This document shows, in pieces, positions 48,081 through 60,123 of a stretch of 64,000 nt of DNA; within the stretch, counting starts at the first letter, position 1; every line of letters begins with the position of its first letter. This DNA comes from Dioscorea cayenensis subsp. rotundata (Eukaryota > Streptophyta > Magnoliopsida > Dioscoreales > Dioscoreaceae). Under the pieces are notes generated by a model. That model did no database searches. It had not been told where the DNA came from and was given only the letters and a program-made list of their open reading frames with translations. Position numbers and translations under genes: made by a program. The stretch is from NCBI RefSeq assembly GCF_009730915.1, contig NC_052475.1:30937016-31001015 (forward strand), in the 5' to 3' direction.

Positions 48081-49080
48081 NNNNNNNNNNNNNNNNNNNN
48101 NNNNNNNNNNNNNNNNNNNNNNNNNNNNNNNNNNNNNNNNNNNNNNNNNNNNNNNNNNNNNNNNNNNNNNNNNNNNNNNNNNNNNNNNNNNNNNNNNNNN
48201 NNNNNNNNNNNNNNNNNNNNNNNNNNNNNNNNNNNNNNNNNNNNNNNNNNNNNNNNNNNNNNNNNNNNNNNNNNNNNNNNNNNNNNNNNNNNNNNNNNNN
48301 NNNNNNNNNNNNNNNNNNNNNNNNNNNNNNNNNNNNNNNNNNNNNNNNNNNNNNNNNNNNNNNNNNNNNNNNNNNNNNNNNNNNNNNNNNNNNNNNNNNN
48401 NNNNNNNNNNNNNNNNNNNNNNNNNNNNNNNNNNNNNNNNNNNNNNNNNNNNNNNNNNNNNNNNNNNNNNNNNNNNNNNNNNNNNNNNNNNNNNNNNNNN
48501 NNNNNNNNNNNNNNNNNNNNNNNNNNNNNNNNNNNNNNNNNNNNNNNNNNNNNNNNNNNNNNNNNNNNNNNNNNNNNNNNNNNNNNNNNNNNNNNNNNNN
48601 NNNNNNNNNNNNNNNNNNNNNNNNNNNNNNNNNNNNNNNNNNNNNNNNNNNNNNNNNNNNNNNNNNNNNNNNNNNNNNNNNNNNNNNNNNNNNNNNNNNN
48701 NNNNNNNNNNNNNNNNNNNNNNNNNNNNNNNNNNNNNNNNNNNNNNNNNNNNNNNNNNNNNNNNNNNNNNNNNNNNNNNNNNNNNNNNNNNNNNNNNNNN
48801 NNNNNNNNNNNNNNNNNNNNNNNNNNNNNNNNNNNNNNNNNNNNNNNNNNNNNNNNNNNNNNNNNNNNNNNNNNNNNNNNNNNNNNNNNNNNNNNNNNNN
48901 NNNNNNNNNNNNNNNNNNNNNNNNNNNNNNNNNNNNNNNNNNNNNNNNNNNNNNNNNNNNNNNNNNNNNNNNNNNNNNNNNNNNNNNNNNNNNNNNNNNN
49001 NNNNNNNNNNNNNNNNNNNNNNNNNNNNNNNNNNNNNNNNNNNNNNNNNNNNNNNNNNNNNNNNNNNNNNNNNNNNNNNN
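48081..49080. other. Assembly gap (1000 N)
   Basis: Exactly 1000 undetermined bases, a conventional fixed-size scaffold gap; true length and content are unknown. Confidence 0.99.
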
Positions 49081-49551
49081 TTAGCACACTATGGGAAGAG
49101 GGAGGACTTCATCTGCATAGCTAATTAATAAAAACTTAAAGGACCTCGACGTAATGGAGAACATGAGATGATCTACCACATGATGTTGGTTTCACTACCT
49201 CACAACAACCATCGAATGCACCAACATATTGTGGAATTAAAATGCAACTACAAACATAGCCAAGTTATATTATTAAATTGTAGAAATTACCATTTAGAAC
49301 TTGAATAAAAAGTTTTTACTAGAAAGAAAGAAGAATGATGCAATTCAAAATGACAAGCTAAATCAATATGAATGTTAGTTAAATCAATCTAAATGAAAGA
49401 TCATAGTTTATTTTCATGTAAATTGTCATCAGTAGATATTAATCCATGACATGCTGCTTCATGTGTAATTATCTCCAAATCATGACTAAGTGTTAGGTTA
49501 GTTGATATGAAAGTTTCTTAGCATGGGCATATTCAAACTAAATTAATTTTT
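49081..49551. other. AT-rich spacer after the gap
   Basis: No gene or clear repeat structure seen. Confidence 0.5.
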
Positions 49552-49554
49552 AGG

Positions 49555-50335
49555 GGTGGTTTGGTATTATTGGCAATTCTCTATTTTTTTATTACCAATT
49601 TCAAATTTTAGAAATAAAATAAGAAAAACATATTTGGTAAAATATTTTAATTTGTTTCTAAAAATATTGAAAAACAACACCTAAAAATATTGGTTTTCAA
49701 GTTTTAACCTAATACATTAAAGACTTTTTGAACCACTATCTCTTTATGTTGGGCTAACCATTGGTACAAGGTGGTTAGGTAAACGTTGATTGCCGGAGAC
49801 AGTTTCATCGACGGAGAGCAGTTTTTTGCGGGGGTGGGGGTGTTTACATGTGGGCGATTATCTAAGACCGGCAGCGGTGGTAGTTAGCAATGGCGAGCTA
49901 TCGATGCCAAATAATGACATGTCACCGGCCAACCAAAGCCGATGGTTGTAGGCGCCAGTCATTGGAGACAGTACAACCGGCGGTGATCACCTGATTGTTG
50001 ATGTCCGTACAGCTAGTGGTGGGTCACTGAGGGTGGGGATAGCATGCCATCTGTGGCTGTGCAGCGGAGGATTGCCAAATGCCAGATTTTTTTATATTTT
50101 TATAAATATATATACTATGTTTAGTAATACTACTTAATTTTTTTGTTTACTAATATAAAAAAATTTTATAAAAAAATAAAAAAATATCAATATTTTTCAA
50201 AAAAACAATAAAAAAACTTTTGCAATATTTTTTTGCAAACTAAACTTGTTTTTGTATTTTTTTCTCCAAAAATATATGCACCTAAAAATATTTTTTTATT
50301 TTCAAAAAAATTGAAAAACAGACCACAAACATGTG
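49555..50335. mobile_element. Possible MITE/Mutator-like element with GC-rich core
   Basis: A GC-rich core (about 49745-50080) with no open frame I recognise is enclosed by A/T-rich arms. The left arm starts GGGTGGTTTGGTA and has AAAAATATTGAAAAACAACACC; the right arm has TTTTCAAAAAAATTGAAAAACAGACCACAAAC, which reversed begins GTTTGTGGTCTGTTTTTCAA. These look like the worn inverted ends of a common plant DNA-element type, but I could not define exact ends or a target duplication. Confidence 0.35.
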
Positions 50336-51370
50336 AGTTCAAATATATTTTATTTTAAAAAAAATTAAAAACAAATCACAAGCAATCCAAACAATTAATA
50401 AACTACTTTTTTTTTTTCAGAAATCAAGACATAGCCAGCTAGTGGTTTTTTATTTTGCTTATATTAAAAAAATTTTGAGTTCAAAACCTTCTCAAATACA
50501 GTGCAAAGAAAATAAAAATGTGTTTTTCATCAATTTTAAAAATAATAATAATAAAATAAACCACTATTTCTAAATACTCCCCATATATGTTTTTTTATAT
50601 AATTTACTAATCTTCCATGTGAAAGTGATATTTGTTAATATGGGGGGCCATTTAGAAATTAGAAGCAATTGTTCTATTTTTTTTATTTTTAAAATATTTA
50701 TTGAGAAAAAAATGATTTCTTGGAATATTTTTTAAATAATCAAATAAAAAAATATATTTTTGTGTTTTTTTTATAGCTTATTAGGAAAAAAAAAGCATCT
50801 AAGTGAATGCATTTTTTTAACCGAAATTTCTGATATAAAATTGGACAATCATTGGTTTTTTTTCATATATATATACACACACACACACATTAAATCCCCA
50901 ATGCTTTTACGATTTTTTTTTCAGTAAAACTCCCTGAATTTATTACGAATGGAATCTGGATGTTTACATAGATGTCACTAGAATATATTGAAAATTTTAT
51001 ATTTAAAATTTTAAAAATGGAATAAAACTGATTGAGAATAAATTATATAATTAAATAAAAAAATTTTGAAACAAAACTAATACCAGAAAAGTATAATTCA
51101 ACAAAATTAAATCATTTTCATAATAATTTTAAGTTTTAGAAACCCTTCCACATGCATACATCTAACACAAACATTGCGAAATTGTGAGCATTTAAAGGAA
51201 TGTTCATTCGAATATATATATATATATAACTGTTTTGTTTTTTAATTTTTTACCATAACATTACTTGTGCAATATAAGATATTTGACTCCATGGAAAGAT
51301 CTAGAATTTGACTCGCTTCCAATATATAGTTGAGATGAAATAATAAAAAGTATATATTGCAAGACATTAT
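50336..51370. other. AT-rich repeat-like spacer
   Basis: A/T homopolymer-rich DNA with a short CA run (about 50874-50889) and a TA run near 51214-51228. No gene. Confidence 0.5.
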
Positions 51371-51374
51371 AATA

Positions 51375-51725
51375 ATAGCCAGGAATTAGTCCTACACCGG
51401 CTAGGAGGATGAGTTATCATATGTATATTATAAGGGTTGGACTAATCCTCACCATTAGATCGGTATTTTAAAGATGTGGATCCAACTCTTATGTGCAATA
51501 TTTGGTACTTTTGTTGAGAGCTAGTTCGATGTAGATGAAGGATGTGGGCTCCATTGAGAATGACCTAGTGAGATTTGCATGGGATATACTTGAGTTCTTT
51601 GGGGCCACTTTACGAGGGCGTTAGCGTTACCGATGGAAAGCTATGCTGTAAAATATAATAGTGGCAACCTGTAGTTATCATTTGTATATAAGGGCTGGGT
51701 TAACCCAAACCATTATACTGAGTAA
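51375..51725. repeat. Possible LTR/TRIM-like fragment with internal direct repeat
   Basis: The stretch 51412-51456 (GTTATCATATGTATATTATAAGG, ending ACCATTA) recurs in diverged form at 51673-51716, about 262 bases apart. The style (TTAGTCCTACACCGGCTAGG near 51385, GGGCTCCATTG near 51546) resembles plant LTR sequences. No primer-binding site or genes were identified. Confidence 0.35.
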
Positions 51726-52009
51726 AAAAAAAAATGATTTTATCAAATAATTTTTAATGCAATATGCAAGAAAATCTGTCACATCCTTATAAAATTAAAT
51801 CTTGAAATTGAATAGGTTTATATGTACAAATGAATAATGGATGTATTTCAAAATAAGTTTATTAAATAAATTTTCCATAAAACCTATGAAAAAGATTTAT
51901 GACACATTTATTTTAAATTTTGACATTTTATTTTTTATATAAGTGAAAAATGGATGTGGCTTAAAATAATTTTATTTAATAATTCTTTAATAAAAATATG
52001 TGAGAATTA

Positions 52010-52205
52010 GAGATGGCAATCTGTACCATGCTCGACGGGTATACTCGTACCTGTACTCGGTCAAAGAGGGTATTAATCTCTTTCACTGGGTATGGGTACA
52101 GGTAAGAGCATTACCTATTATTTTTTGAGCGGGTACAGGTCGGATAAAGATATACCCCTACTTTACCCATATCCTTACTCATTGAAGATTGTAGGAGTGT
52201 ACCCA
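52010..52205. repeat. Repeat rich in GGGTAC/GTACC motifs
   Basis: Alternating GGGTA and TACC phrases on both strands (for example GACGGGTATACTCGTACC and GAGTGTACCCATACCC). This is a style of interspersed repeat common in plant genomes; exact class not determined. An AT run follows at about 52213-52242. Confidence 0.35.
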
Positions 52206-52209
52206 TACC

Positions 52210-52248
<39 letters not shown>

Positions 52249-52484
52249 TTTATTGTGGAAATTGTCAAAAACACCTTGTAAGTTTGTAATATTGCCAAAA
52301 ACACCCCAGTTAGTTTTTGCACTCCTCAAAAACCCCTTCCTTTTTGAATACTATGATTTTTTTAAACCCCCAAACATCTAATAGTGATTGATAGAGTTAA
52401 TTTGGAATTTTTTTGGACTGAAATTGTCCCTTGCGTAGGGAAGTTATGGCAAGTGTGATAGGGTTTGACTATAATGCCCTTGGG

Positions 52485-52790
52485 TACAATGAGTTTCTAT
52501 TTGAAAATGAAGCTTCTATTTAAAATATGAGGTATGAGGTTCTGTTTAAAAAATGAGTTTCCTGTTTAAAAAATGAGTTTTCTATTTAAAAAAATGAGTT
52601 TTTTGTTTAAAAAATTGAGTTTTTTGTTTAAAAAATTGAGTTTTCTGTTTAAGAAATGAGTTTTCTGTTTAAGAAAAGAGGTTTCTGTTTAAAAAAATGA
52701 GGTCTCTGTTTAAGAAATGAGTTTTCTGTTTAAGAAATGAGGGTTTTGTTTAAAAAAATGAGGTCTCTGTTTAAGAAATGAGTTTTTTGT
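52485..52790. repeat. 20-21-bp tandem repeat array, left
   Basis: About 14 units of a sequence close to TTCTGTTTAAGAAATGAGT, with variants (TTTTTTGTTTAAAAAATTGAG, TCTCTGTTTAAGAAATGAG). Confidence 0.9.
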
Positions 52791-52826
52791 GGTGTATTTA
52801 TCACCCCCAAAATCTCTTTATTGCAG

Positions 52827-53400
52827 TTGGACTGTGCCAGTGAGACAAAGCATGCGGCTCACAATCACAGTCACGTTGCATGAAAAATGGGATTTCATGT
52901 TCAGAGGAAAAGGTGCAACCTTTCGATGCCTTCGCTCGACGACAAGGAGCATGCGGTCTTCCCCGAGGTCAACGACGAAGAAGATGAAAGAGATGAGGTC
53001 GACGACAGGGAAGACGATGAAGATGAAGACGAAGACGGCGAGATCGAACCCTCATCGGCACCGCTTCCTCCCTCCGTTCCCGTCACCGACTTAGGCACCA
53101 TGGATCCAAACCCCGGAATGATCCCTAACCCTAACCCTATTGCTATCCATGTTGCGGTCTCCGTAGTCGAGAATGGTTCCGTTCAAGTTCAGCCCGTCTT
53201 ATCCGACGTCGCCACCGAAGACCTCACCACTCCGACCGCCGAGGAACGTCGCCAACCGGATCGCCAACGCCAATAAAGATTTCTCCTTTAAGACCCCATA
53301 CGAGCATGCCACCTTCGAGATCGCTCGCCAGATCTGGAGCTCAGCACTCAAGCGTTCACGCGAGATCAGCGACGATGAGATAATGTCCCTACTCAATGAG
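52827..53400 (+). pseudogene. GC-rich exon-like gene fragment between repeat arrays
   Basis: It is bounded by an acceptor-like ttattgcag (ending 52826) and a donor-like GAG|gtttct at 53400/53401. One plus frame encodes an acidic run (DEEDERDEVDDREDDEDEDE) then a Pro/Val-rich stretch up to a stop at 53274-53276. From about 53173 the next frame gives NVANRIANANKDFSFKTPYE and IARQIWSSALKRSREISDDE, with coding-like composition. The two frames together look like one exon of a nuclear acidic protein with a single frameshift around 53173-53260. I do not recognise the parent gene. Confidence 0.4.
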
Positions 53401-53830
53401 GTTTCTGTTTAAAAAAATGAGGTCTTTGTTTAACAAATAAGCTCTCTGTTTAAGAAATGAGTTCTCTGTTTATATGCTTGTTTGTCTTTGTTTAACTATC
53501 GATGTTTCTGTTTAATATATTGCGTTTACGTTTAAAAAAGTGCTTAAATATCGTTGTTTCTATTTAAATATGTACGAGTGGCCAAGATTAATTGGTTTTA
53601 TATCCAGGATTAATTTATCATGTAAATATTTGTTTTTCTGTTTAAATATTAATGTTTTTGTTTAAAAAATGAGTTTTATGTTTAAAAAAATGAGGTTTCT
53701 GTTTAAGAAATGAGTTTTCTGTTTAAGAAATGAACTCTCTGTTTAAGAAATGAACTCTCTGTTTAAGAAATGAGTTCTATGTTTAAAACAATGAGCTCTC
53801 TGTTTAAGAAATGAGTACATGCAAAAAGGA
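53395..53830. repeat. 20-21-bp tandem repeat array, right
   Basis: Same unit as the left array, starting directly at the end of the exon-like segment, interrupted by more diverged spacer around 53480-53640, then about 9 clean units up to 53820. Confidence 0.88.
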
Positions 53831-53939
53831 ATGCAAAAAAGAATGAAAAAAATGTATGCAAAAAGGTTTAAGGGCAATGATGGAATTTCATAATGCAGGG
53901 GGTAAAAAGGAAGTGAAACAATAAAGGAAGGGTTGTTCG

Positions 53940-54939
53940 NNNNNNNNNNNNNNNNNNNNNNNNNNNNNNNNNNNNNNNNNNNNNNNNNNNNNNNNNNNNN
54001 NNNNNNNNNNNNNNNNNNNNNNNNNNNNNNNNNNNNNNNNNNNNNNNNNNNNNNNNNNNNNNNNNNNNNNNNNNNNNNNNNNNNNNNNNNNNNNNNNNNN
54101 NNNNNNNNNNNNNNNNNNNNNNNNNNNNNNNNNNNNNNNNNNNNNNNNNNNNNNNNNNNNNNNNNNNNNNNNNNNNNNNNNNNNNNNNNNNNNNNNNNNN
54201 NNNNNNNNNNNNNNNNNNNNNNNNNNNNNNNNNNNNNNNNNNNNNNNNNNNNNNNNNNNNNNNNNNNNNNNNNNNNNNNNNNNNNNNNNNNNNNNNNNNN
54301 NNNNNNNNNNNNNNNNNNNNNNNNNNNNNNNNNNNNNNNNNNNNNNNNNNNNNNNNNNNNNNNNNNNNNNNNNNNNNNNNNNNNNNNNNNNNNNNNNNNN
54401 NNNNNNNNNNNNNNNNNNNNNNNNNNNNNNNNNNNNNNNNNNNNNNNNNNNNNNNNNNNNNNNNNNNNNNNNNNNNNNNNNNNNNNNNNNNNNNNNNNNN
54501 NNNNNNNNNNNNNNNNNNNNNNNNNNNNNNNNNNNNNNNNNNNNNNNNNNNNNNNNNNNNNNNNNNNNNNNNNNNNNNNNNNNNNNNNNNNNNNNNNNNN
54601 NNNNNNNNNNNNNNNNNNNNNNNNNNNNNNNNNNNNNNNNNNNNNNNNNNNNNNNNNNNNNNNNNNNNNNNNNNNNNNNNNNNNNNNNNNNNNNNNNNNN
54701 NNNNNNNNNNNNNNNNNNNNNNNNNNNNNNNNNNNNNNNNNNNNNNNNNNNNNNNNNNNNNNNNNNNNNNNNNNNNNNNNNNNNNNNNNNNNNNNNNNNN
54801 NNNNNNNNNNNNNNNNNNNNNNNNNNNNNNNNNNNNNNNNNNNNNNNNNNNNNNNNNNNNNNNNNNNNNNNNNNNNNNNNNNNNNNNNNNNNNNNNNNNN
54901 NNNNNNNNNNNNNNNNNNNNNNNNNNNNNNNNNNNNNNN
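53940..54939. other. Assembly gap (1000 N)
   Basis: Exactly 1000 undetermined bases; a fixed-size scaffold gap that cuts the right end of the repeat-flanked element. Confidence 0.99.
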
Positions 54940-54941
54940 TA

Positions 54942-55032
54942 GTGTAATGAGAACGTGCACACATACAAGAAATCGATTATTCCGCATGTGTGTTCTCTAT
55001 TCGGTGATGTGATTTAATTGTAAGTTTGTAGT
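54942..55032. repeat. Stem-loop dispersed repeat, copy 2
   Basis: Second copy of the 27402-27497 element, same orientation. More than 40 bases around CATACAAGAAATCGATTATT are identical and the hairpin arms are kept (54946-55001). It begins immediately after the gap. Confidence 0.75.
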
Positions 55033-55863
55033 TGGCTTAGATTCATTGTAATTCTGGTCAGAATCAAGCAAAATACTTAAACTCACGTATTGACTTTACT
55101 GTTCACCAGTTTAAAAGGATTACAGAGTACCATTTGAACTTAAAAATATTCTTGAGTAAAAGATTTGAAAATACTTTGCGATAATGTGTTCAAATTGTTA
55201 TAAATGTTAAACGATTAATGAGTGAACATATAAAAATATTTATTTTAAATAGGAGAAAATATTAGGGATATTTAAATTATATGAACAGGAATTTGAAAAT
55301 GGGTAAAAGATGAAAGAAAAGGTAAAGGATGTCTTTCTTTACAGTTTTCACATTCTATATGTTTGTTTGTGACCATGAAATTTGGCTATGACTTTGCAAT
55401 AAAACAACAGAAATAGGAACGGTTCTTATGTAAACCAAAGCAGCATTTAACCTACATTGTACACACACCCACTCCACTCCACCCACATATTATTATCAAC
55501 TATTTATTAAATCCCATCCACAGAATAATTATTCTTCGTCCCCAACCGTTTATCCACCACATGTCTCCTCTGTCTCCTCATTTTTCCTCTCTGTTCTCTC
55601 TCAGGATCAGTGAGAAGAGCGGTAGCTGGTTTCTGCCAGTTCAAGTTTCTGTAAATTTTTAGCTCTTTTGAGACCATTGGAAAGGATGTTTAGATGGAGG
55701 ATTGATGAGAGCCAGTGAGTCCAGTGTGCCTGCGTCCTGATCCTAACCTAATTTTTATTTTTTATGTTATTTTGTTTTCTGTTTCAATCTAGAGTGATGC
55801 ATCTTTGGATTAATGAAAATTTAAATAATAAATAGATAAATCACTGTTGCGTGCCCTGATTTG
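55033..55863. other. Spacer with leader-like stretch
   Basis: AT-rich, then CT-rich at about 55555-55610 with an acceptor-like ctctctcag, suggesting a promoter or leader, but no coding exon follows that I can recognise. GATAAATCAC near 55831 resembles a reversed LINE 3' end. Confidence 0.4.
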
Positions 55864-56063
55864 TTTTAAATATGATTTGCATTTTCATTCTATGGGCAAA
55901 AATTCTACATTGACTGTAATAATTATTTTAAATATATCATATATCCTTATTTTGTGGGTGAAAATTTTATATTTACTGTATTGATTTATTTTAAATATAC
56001 CATTCATCTTCATTATGTGGACAGATACTTTATTGATCATTTATTTTAACTATATCATACATT
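55864..56063. repeat. Degenerate ~55-63-bp tandem repeat
   Basis: About 3.5 units beginning TTTTAAATATAT/TATC(C)AT and containing TTATTTTGTGGGTGAAAATTTTA-type text repeat in order. Units are diverged. Confidence 0.6.
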
Positions 56064-56902
56064 CAGGGGCGGCTGTACAACCTGTATCTTTCTCTTGTTG
56101 CCTCGCAACTCCCTTTTACTTCTTTCTCTTTTTATTTTCATTTCTCTCCTCTCTTTTTTAGGTTTTTTTTTAAATTACCTCTCTAGAGTTTCTTATTTTA
56201 TTTAAAAAAATCAATTTTTTATAAATTAATATTTATTGTCTAAAACATAATAATTTTTTAAAAAATATTTAAAAATTTTATTATTTAATATATTGATATC
56301 TTATAAATTACTCTATGTAAAGAAATCTATGTTTTAATTTTTAGATTTTATAAATAATATATAAATTTATATTTTTAGTAGAGTTTTTTAAAAAAATATA
56401 TTGTTTGAAATATGATTTTAAATATATAGATAAATTTAAAAAATATATAAAAATTTTATTAATTGATGTTTTTTTTTTCCAATTTACCCCCTATCCTATA
56501 ATTTATGACCCCACTATGATATGCATCCCCATTACATGGAAAAATCTCCATGATGCGTCCTACCTGCCCTCTGTTCGTCGATGAAAACATTGGCGGAATT
56601 TATAAAATCAGTTGTAAAATTAGTAGCAGCCGTAAATTTACTTTCGAGAGGGGTTTATCTGAAATAAATGTCTAGATGTAAATTAATTGATGAAGTGGCT
56701 TTTTTTACGAAAGTAATACACATTTTTTTCCTGAACTTGTACCTAATAATAGTTATAATCTCTGGGTTTATCTGCAAGTTTGCCATAGTTTTCTCTAGAA
56801 CCGTTTATTCGCCTCCAGATTAGCATTCTCTTGCCATGCACTGGTTTCCAACGGTTTCCCAAGCTCGCGCCTCCAGAGAAGAGAAATGTGGAGCTTTTCT
56901 CC

Positions 56903-56968
<66 letters not shown>

Positions 56969-59900
56969 TTCACATACCTAGAAGGGTTTAAGGTTCCCTC
57001 CAGTTGCTCCTATATTGCCATAGAGAAGCCGGAGCACCCAGTTCTACTCAAAAAGGTGCTCTCTTTCACAGTGTCACTGTAAATTTGGTAATGTGATGAT
57101 TTTATTTTAATGTGAAAACTGGTGCTATTCGTCTGAGTTCGCTTCTTAAGCATAACACTTTCATAAAGATGAGCTTTTTATTTGAATTTTGTCCAATCCG
57201 TATTTTTTTTATTAAACTAGCTAGCTGAAATGGTTTCTGGATGTATTGTATTGCGTTGGATGTTTTTCCTTAGTTGTCACTGAGTGAGGAACAGAAGTTA
57301 ACTAGTTGTGGTACCGTTATTTGTGCAGGTGTCTAAATTTATAAATAAATGAAGTTCATTTACTTCAAATTTAGAAATTAGTGTTTGGGTTCTTGGTAGA
57401 GAAAAGCCATTTCTTACTTCAATTGTTAAGCTCTCCCTGTCCCTGGTTTTACTTTGGTCAGTGCTTGGAATTTCATCAGAGAGGATGTTTGATATAGTTC
57501 CTTTGGTTATGTAAGTCTCTGACCAAATGCTGAACTCTGAATATTGGCAGAAAACTTGCATTTAGTGCAGAGGAGGATTGGATGTCCTATCCCAAAAGTT
57601 ATTGATGATGTTAGACTGAGAACTTCATCTCTAAAAGTAGTCATGGATGTTGCCAACATGACTATGAAATGAAATTAAAGGTCTTACAGACAGCTTTGCT
57701 TTGACAGGATTAGTTGAGTCATCAATTTTGCCGTATATAAGATGCCAAGCTGGGAAAGTTTTGATGATAAGCATCATGAGGAAGCAGAAAATATTTGCTT
57801 TTGTCTAATCAAAGGCTGACCAATATTGTTCATGCTTCATGACTTGAGTTGTGTTCTGTTTAATGTATATACAGTTTTGTGACAACAGAGAGATTATTTT
57901 TCCATACTACATGGTGGAAAAGCAGCATATAAATATACATATCTCTATTAAATCATATATGTTTTTTCTTGCATCCAGAACTTGAATATTGTTTCTATGT
58001 GCCTGCCCTTGTATATAGTTCGTATGGAAGAAAAAGCAACCTGCAGCTGCTAGCATGTCAACACGTTTAGCATCTACATTTTTAATGGGTTACTGACAAT
58101 GTCATCAGCATTTATCGTTTGCATACTTTATGTCTTTTTCCTTCATTTCATTCATGTTGAGCACGCAACGTTCAGCAATGTCAAGAGTATGAAATCTCAG
58201 AGTAAAAGTGAATTGAAGCGGTAGCAATCTGTGTTGCTTATGATGGACTATTTCTGCAAAATGGTTGGCTTCTATGACCAAATAAATGCAATTAGGAATT
58301 GCCTTGAACTTCCTTTGTCACAGGGAGTTCTGAAAGAGAACTAGCTACATCATGTTTAAATTCATTTATTGCCCCTTTTTTTTAAATATGATTTCCATTT
58401 CTATGTTTCTTTGTGACAGAGCAGCCCACTGCTCTTCCTGTCCTTTATTGGTTGGTCAGGTATCAGGCCACAGTGCCTTTCTTCTCTAATTTAATGCTGT
58501 AACTCCATGAAAAAGAGTAATTAGTTTTCTTTGTTGTCATTATGTTTCCGTAATCAGTGGTGCCTTTCTTGTGGCACCACTTATTGAGATTACTGTATTT
58601 TTAGAGTTGTCAATGGTGTATATATATGGCATAAAGTGGATGAACAATGTTCCTAATGGGCAAAAGAGAGTGCATCACAAGAAGCCTAATGAAAACACAA
58701 GAACAAAATGTAGCAACAAAAGGTTGGCCTCAGGATAGGCTCCCTCTAGCTCTAGAAGAGCATGCACCGTCTACTGAGGTGTGCACTCTGATATAGTGAC
58801 CATACATATGAGATCTTAACTGTTGCCTTACTAAAGTTTCATATGATACTTGGTCTCTTTCTCATTAGCCACTTGTTATCCAGTGATCTATGAACTTTCA
58901 GGACACCCAAAAAGCATTTGTGGATTAGTGCCTGCACCGACAGCAGTGGGTTAGACAGTTAGTAGAGATGACATTGACATGTTTCTCACATCTATATCTG
59001 TCTTATTCGGTAGCATTTTCATATATGAATCAGGTCTAATTGGACCATTACAAAATCTAAGTTCTACGGACGATATAATTAGTGTGGGGAATGAAATTTT
59101 CTATACAGTTATCATGTCTGTCTTAATCATTCAGTGCTAATTGTTATATGCTCATCTCCCTAACTCTGCTCCTAACAACATTAATATATAATACTAATTA
59201 TAAATGCTAGTGGATGTCAATTTGTAGGAACTGTCTGTTGAAACTTTCTGTTCATTGATCACTCCAGAGTTTAATTACTGATATCTCATTATCTGCTTGT
59301 CAGACCACCTGTAAATTGTTATGTTTAACGGTTCAATTGATAATTCCTGAATTTCCAGCTACTGACTGTGCTTCTTCTATTCTCTATTGTACTGAAGTGG
59401 ACTCATTGATGGTTGATGCTACACATGCAGACAGAGAAGTCTTAGCACTGAGTACAAAATATTCATGAGAGAGAGACAGAGAAAGAGTAATGAGTTGAAT
59501 GTGTGAATATGCATAAGGCTTACACGCCAAAGATCTTTTTTTTTTTTTCCACTTATTATTTTTTTATATGATAACTATATGATCTTATACTTGTGGCCCC
59601 CTGGTTCATAAATTCATACCACCCATTTATTGTTTCAAGAATGAGAATAGTAAGAAAATATGCTCACAGTGTCCTATAGACAAACCAAATATTTGAGCCT
59701 TGTTTTTATCTTTGGAGGTCTTATTCATTATCAGCTATGACCTTGCACTGTTGTTGTGGTAGTAGTGTTAGTGGAGGGAGAGTAGTTATCTATGGGGTCA
59801 CAACATGAATAGTAACTAGTACTCCTTCATGTTCATAAAAGTCCAAGTGATGAGAGTGAGGAATCTTGGTCCAAGACCATGTCTGGAGTGGAGAAAAACA

Positions 59901-60123
59901 GTTTGAACTCATACATCAAAGTAGATGAAATGTTTAATGCTTTCAGTTTCAGGACAAAATGATGAACACTGCATGAAGTAACAAAGGAAAGTACTGGGGT
60001 ATTGCTTCTGTTCTTTTTGAAGAAGATTTTGGTGAGTTTTGGAGAAACGAGGTACAACAAACAAAACATTTCTTTATTTTTAGATCTCTCTATGAAACTT
60101 GAAAAGACTCATCTCATGTTTGA
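56064..60123. other. Intergenic region between the second gap and the MYB gene
   Basis: No gene I can support over about 4 kb. It starts with a CAGGGGCGGCTG phrase typical of a hAT-type terminus, has a long CT microsatellite at 56906-56965, and ends in the probable 3' UTR of the minus-strand MYB gene. Short frames here match nothing known. Confidence 0.5.
56906..56965. repeat. (CT)n microsatellite
   Basis: About 30 uninterrupted CT units. Confidence 0.95.

Larger units (their letters stand above)
52255..53939. mobile_element. Mutator-like element candidate with subterminal tandem repeats and a captured exon-like segment
   Basis: The left end has TTGTCAAAAACACC/TTGCCAAAAACACCCC and TATAATGCCCTTGGGTAC; the inverse of the last phrase appears near the right side as TTTAAGGGCAATGATGG just before the gap. 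Between them two arrays of a 20-21-bp unit (TTCTGTTTAAGAAATGAGT-like, 52485-52790 and 53395-53830) flank a GC-rich piece (52827-53400). Inverted ends plus subterminal repeats plus gene-like cargo fit a Pack-MULE-like element. The right terminus is lost in the gap, so this stays a candidate. Confidence 0.45.

Noticed and set aside
48059-49128. Long open frames across 48059-49128
   Set aside because: They consist of N bases of the assembly gap and carry no information.
53743-55012. Long open frames across 53743-55012
   Set aside because: Again produced by the 1000-N gap.
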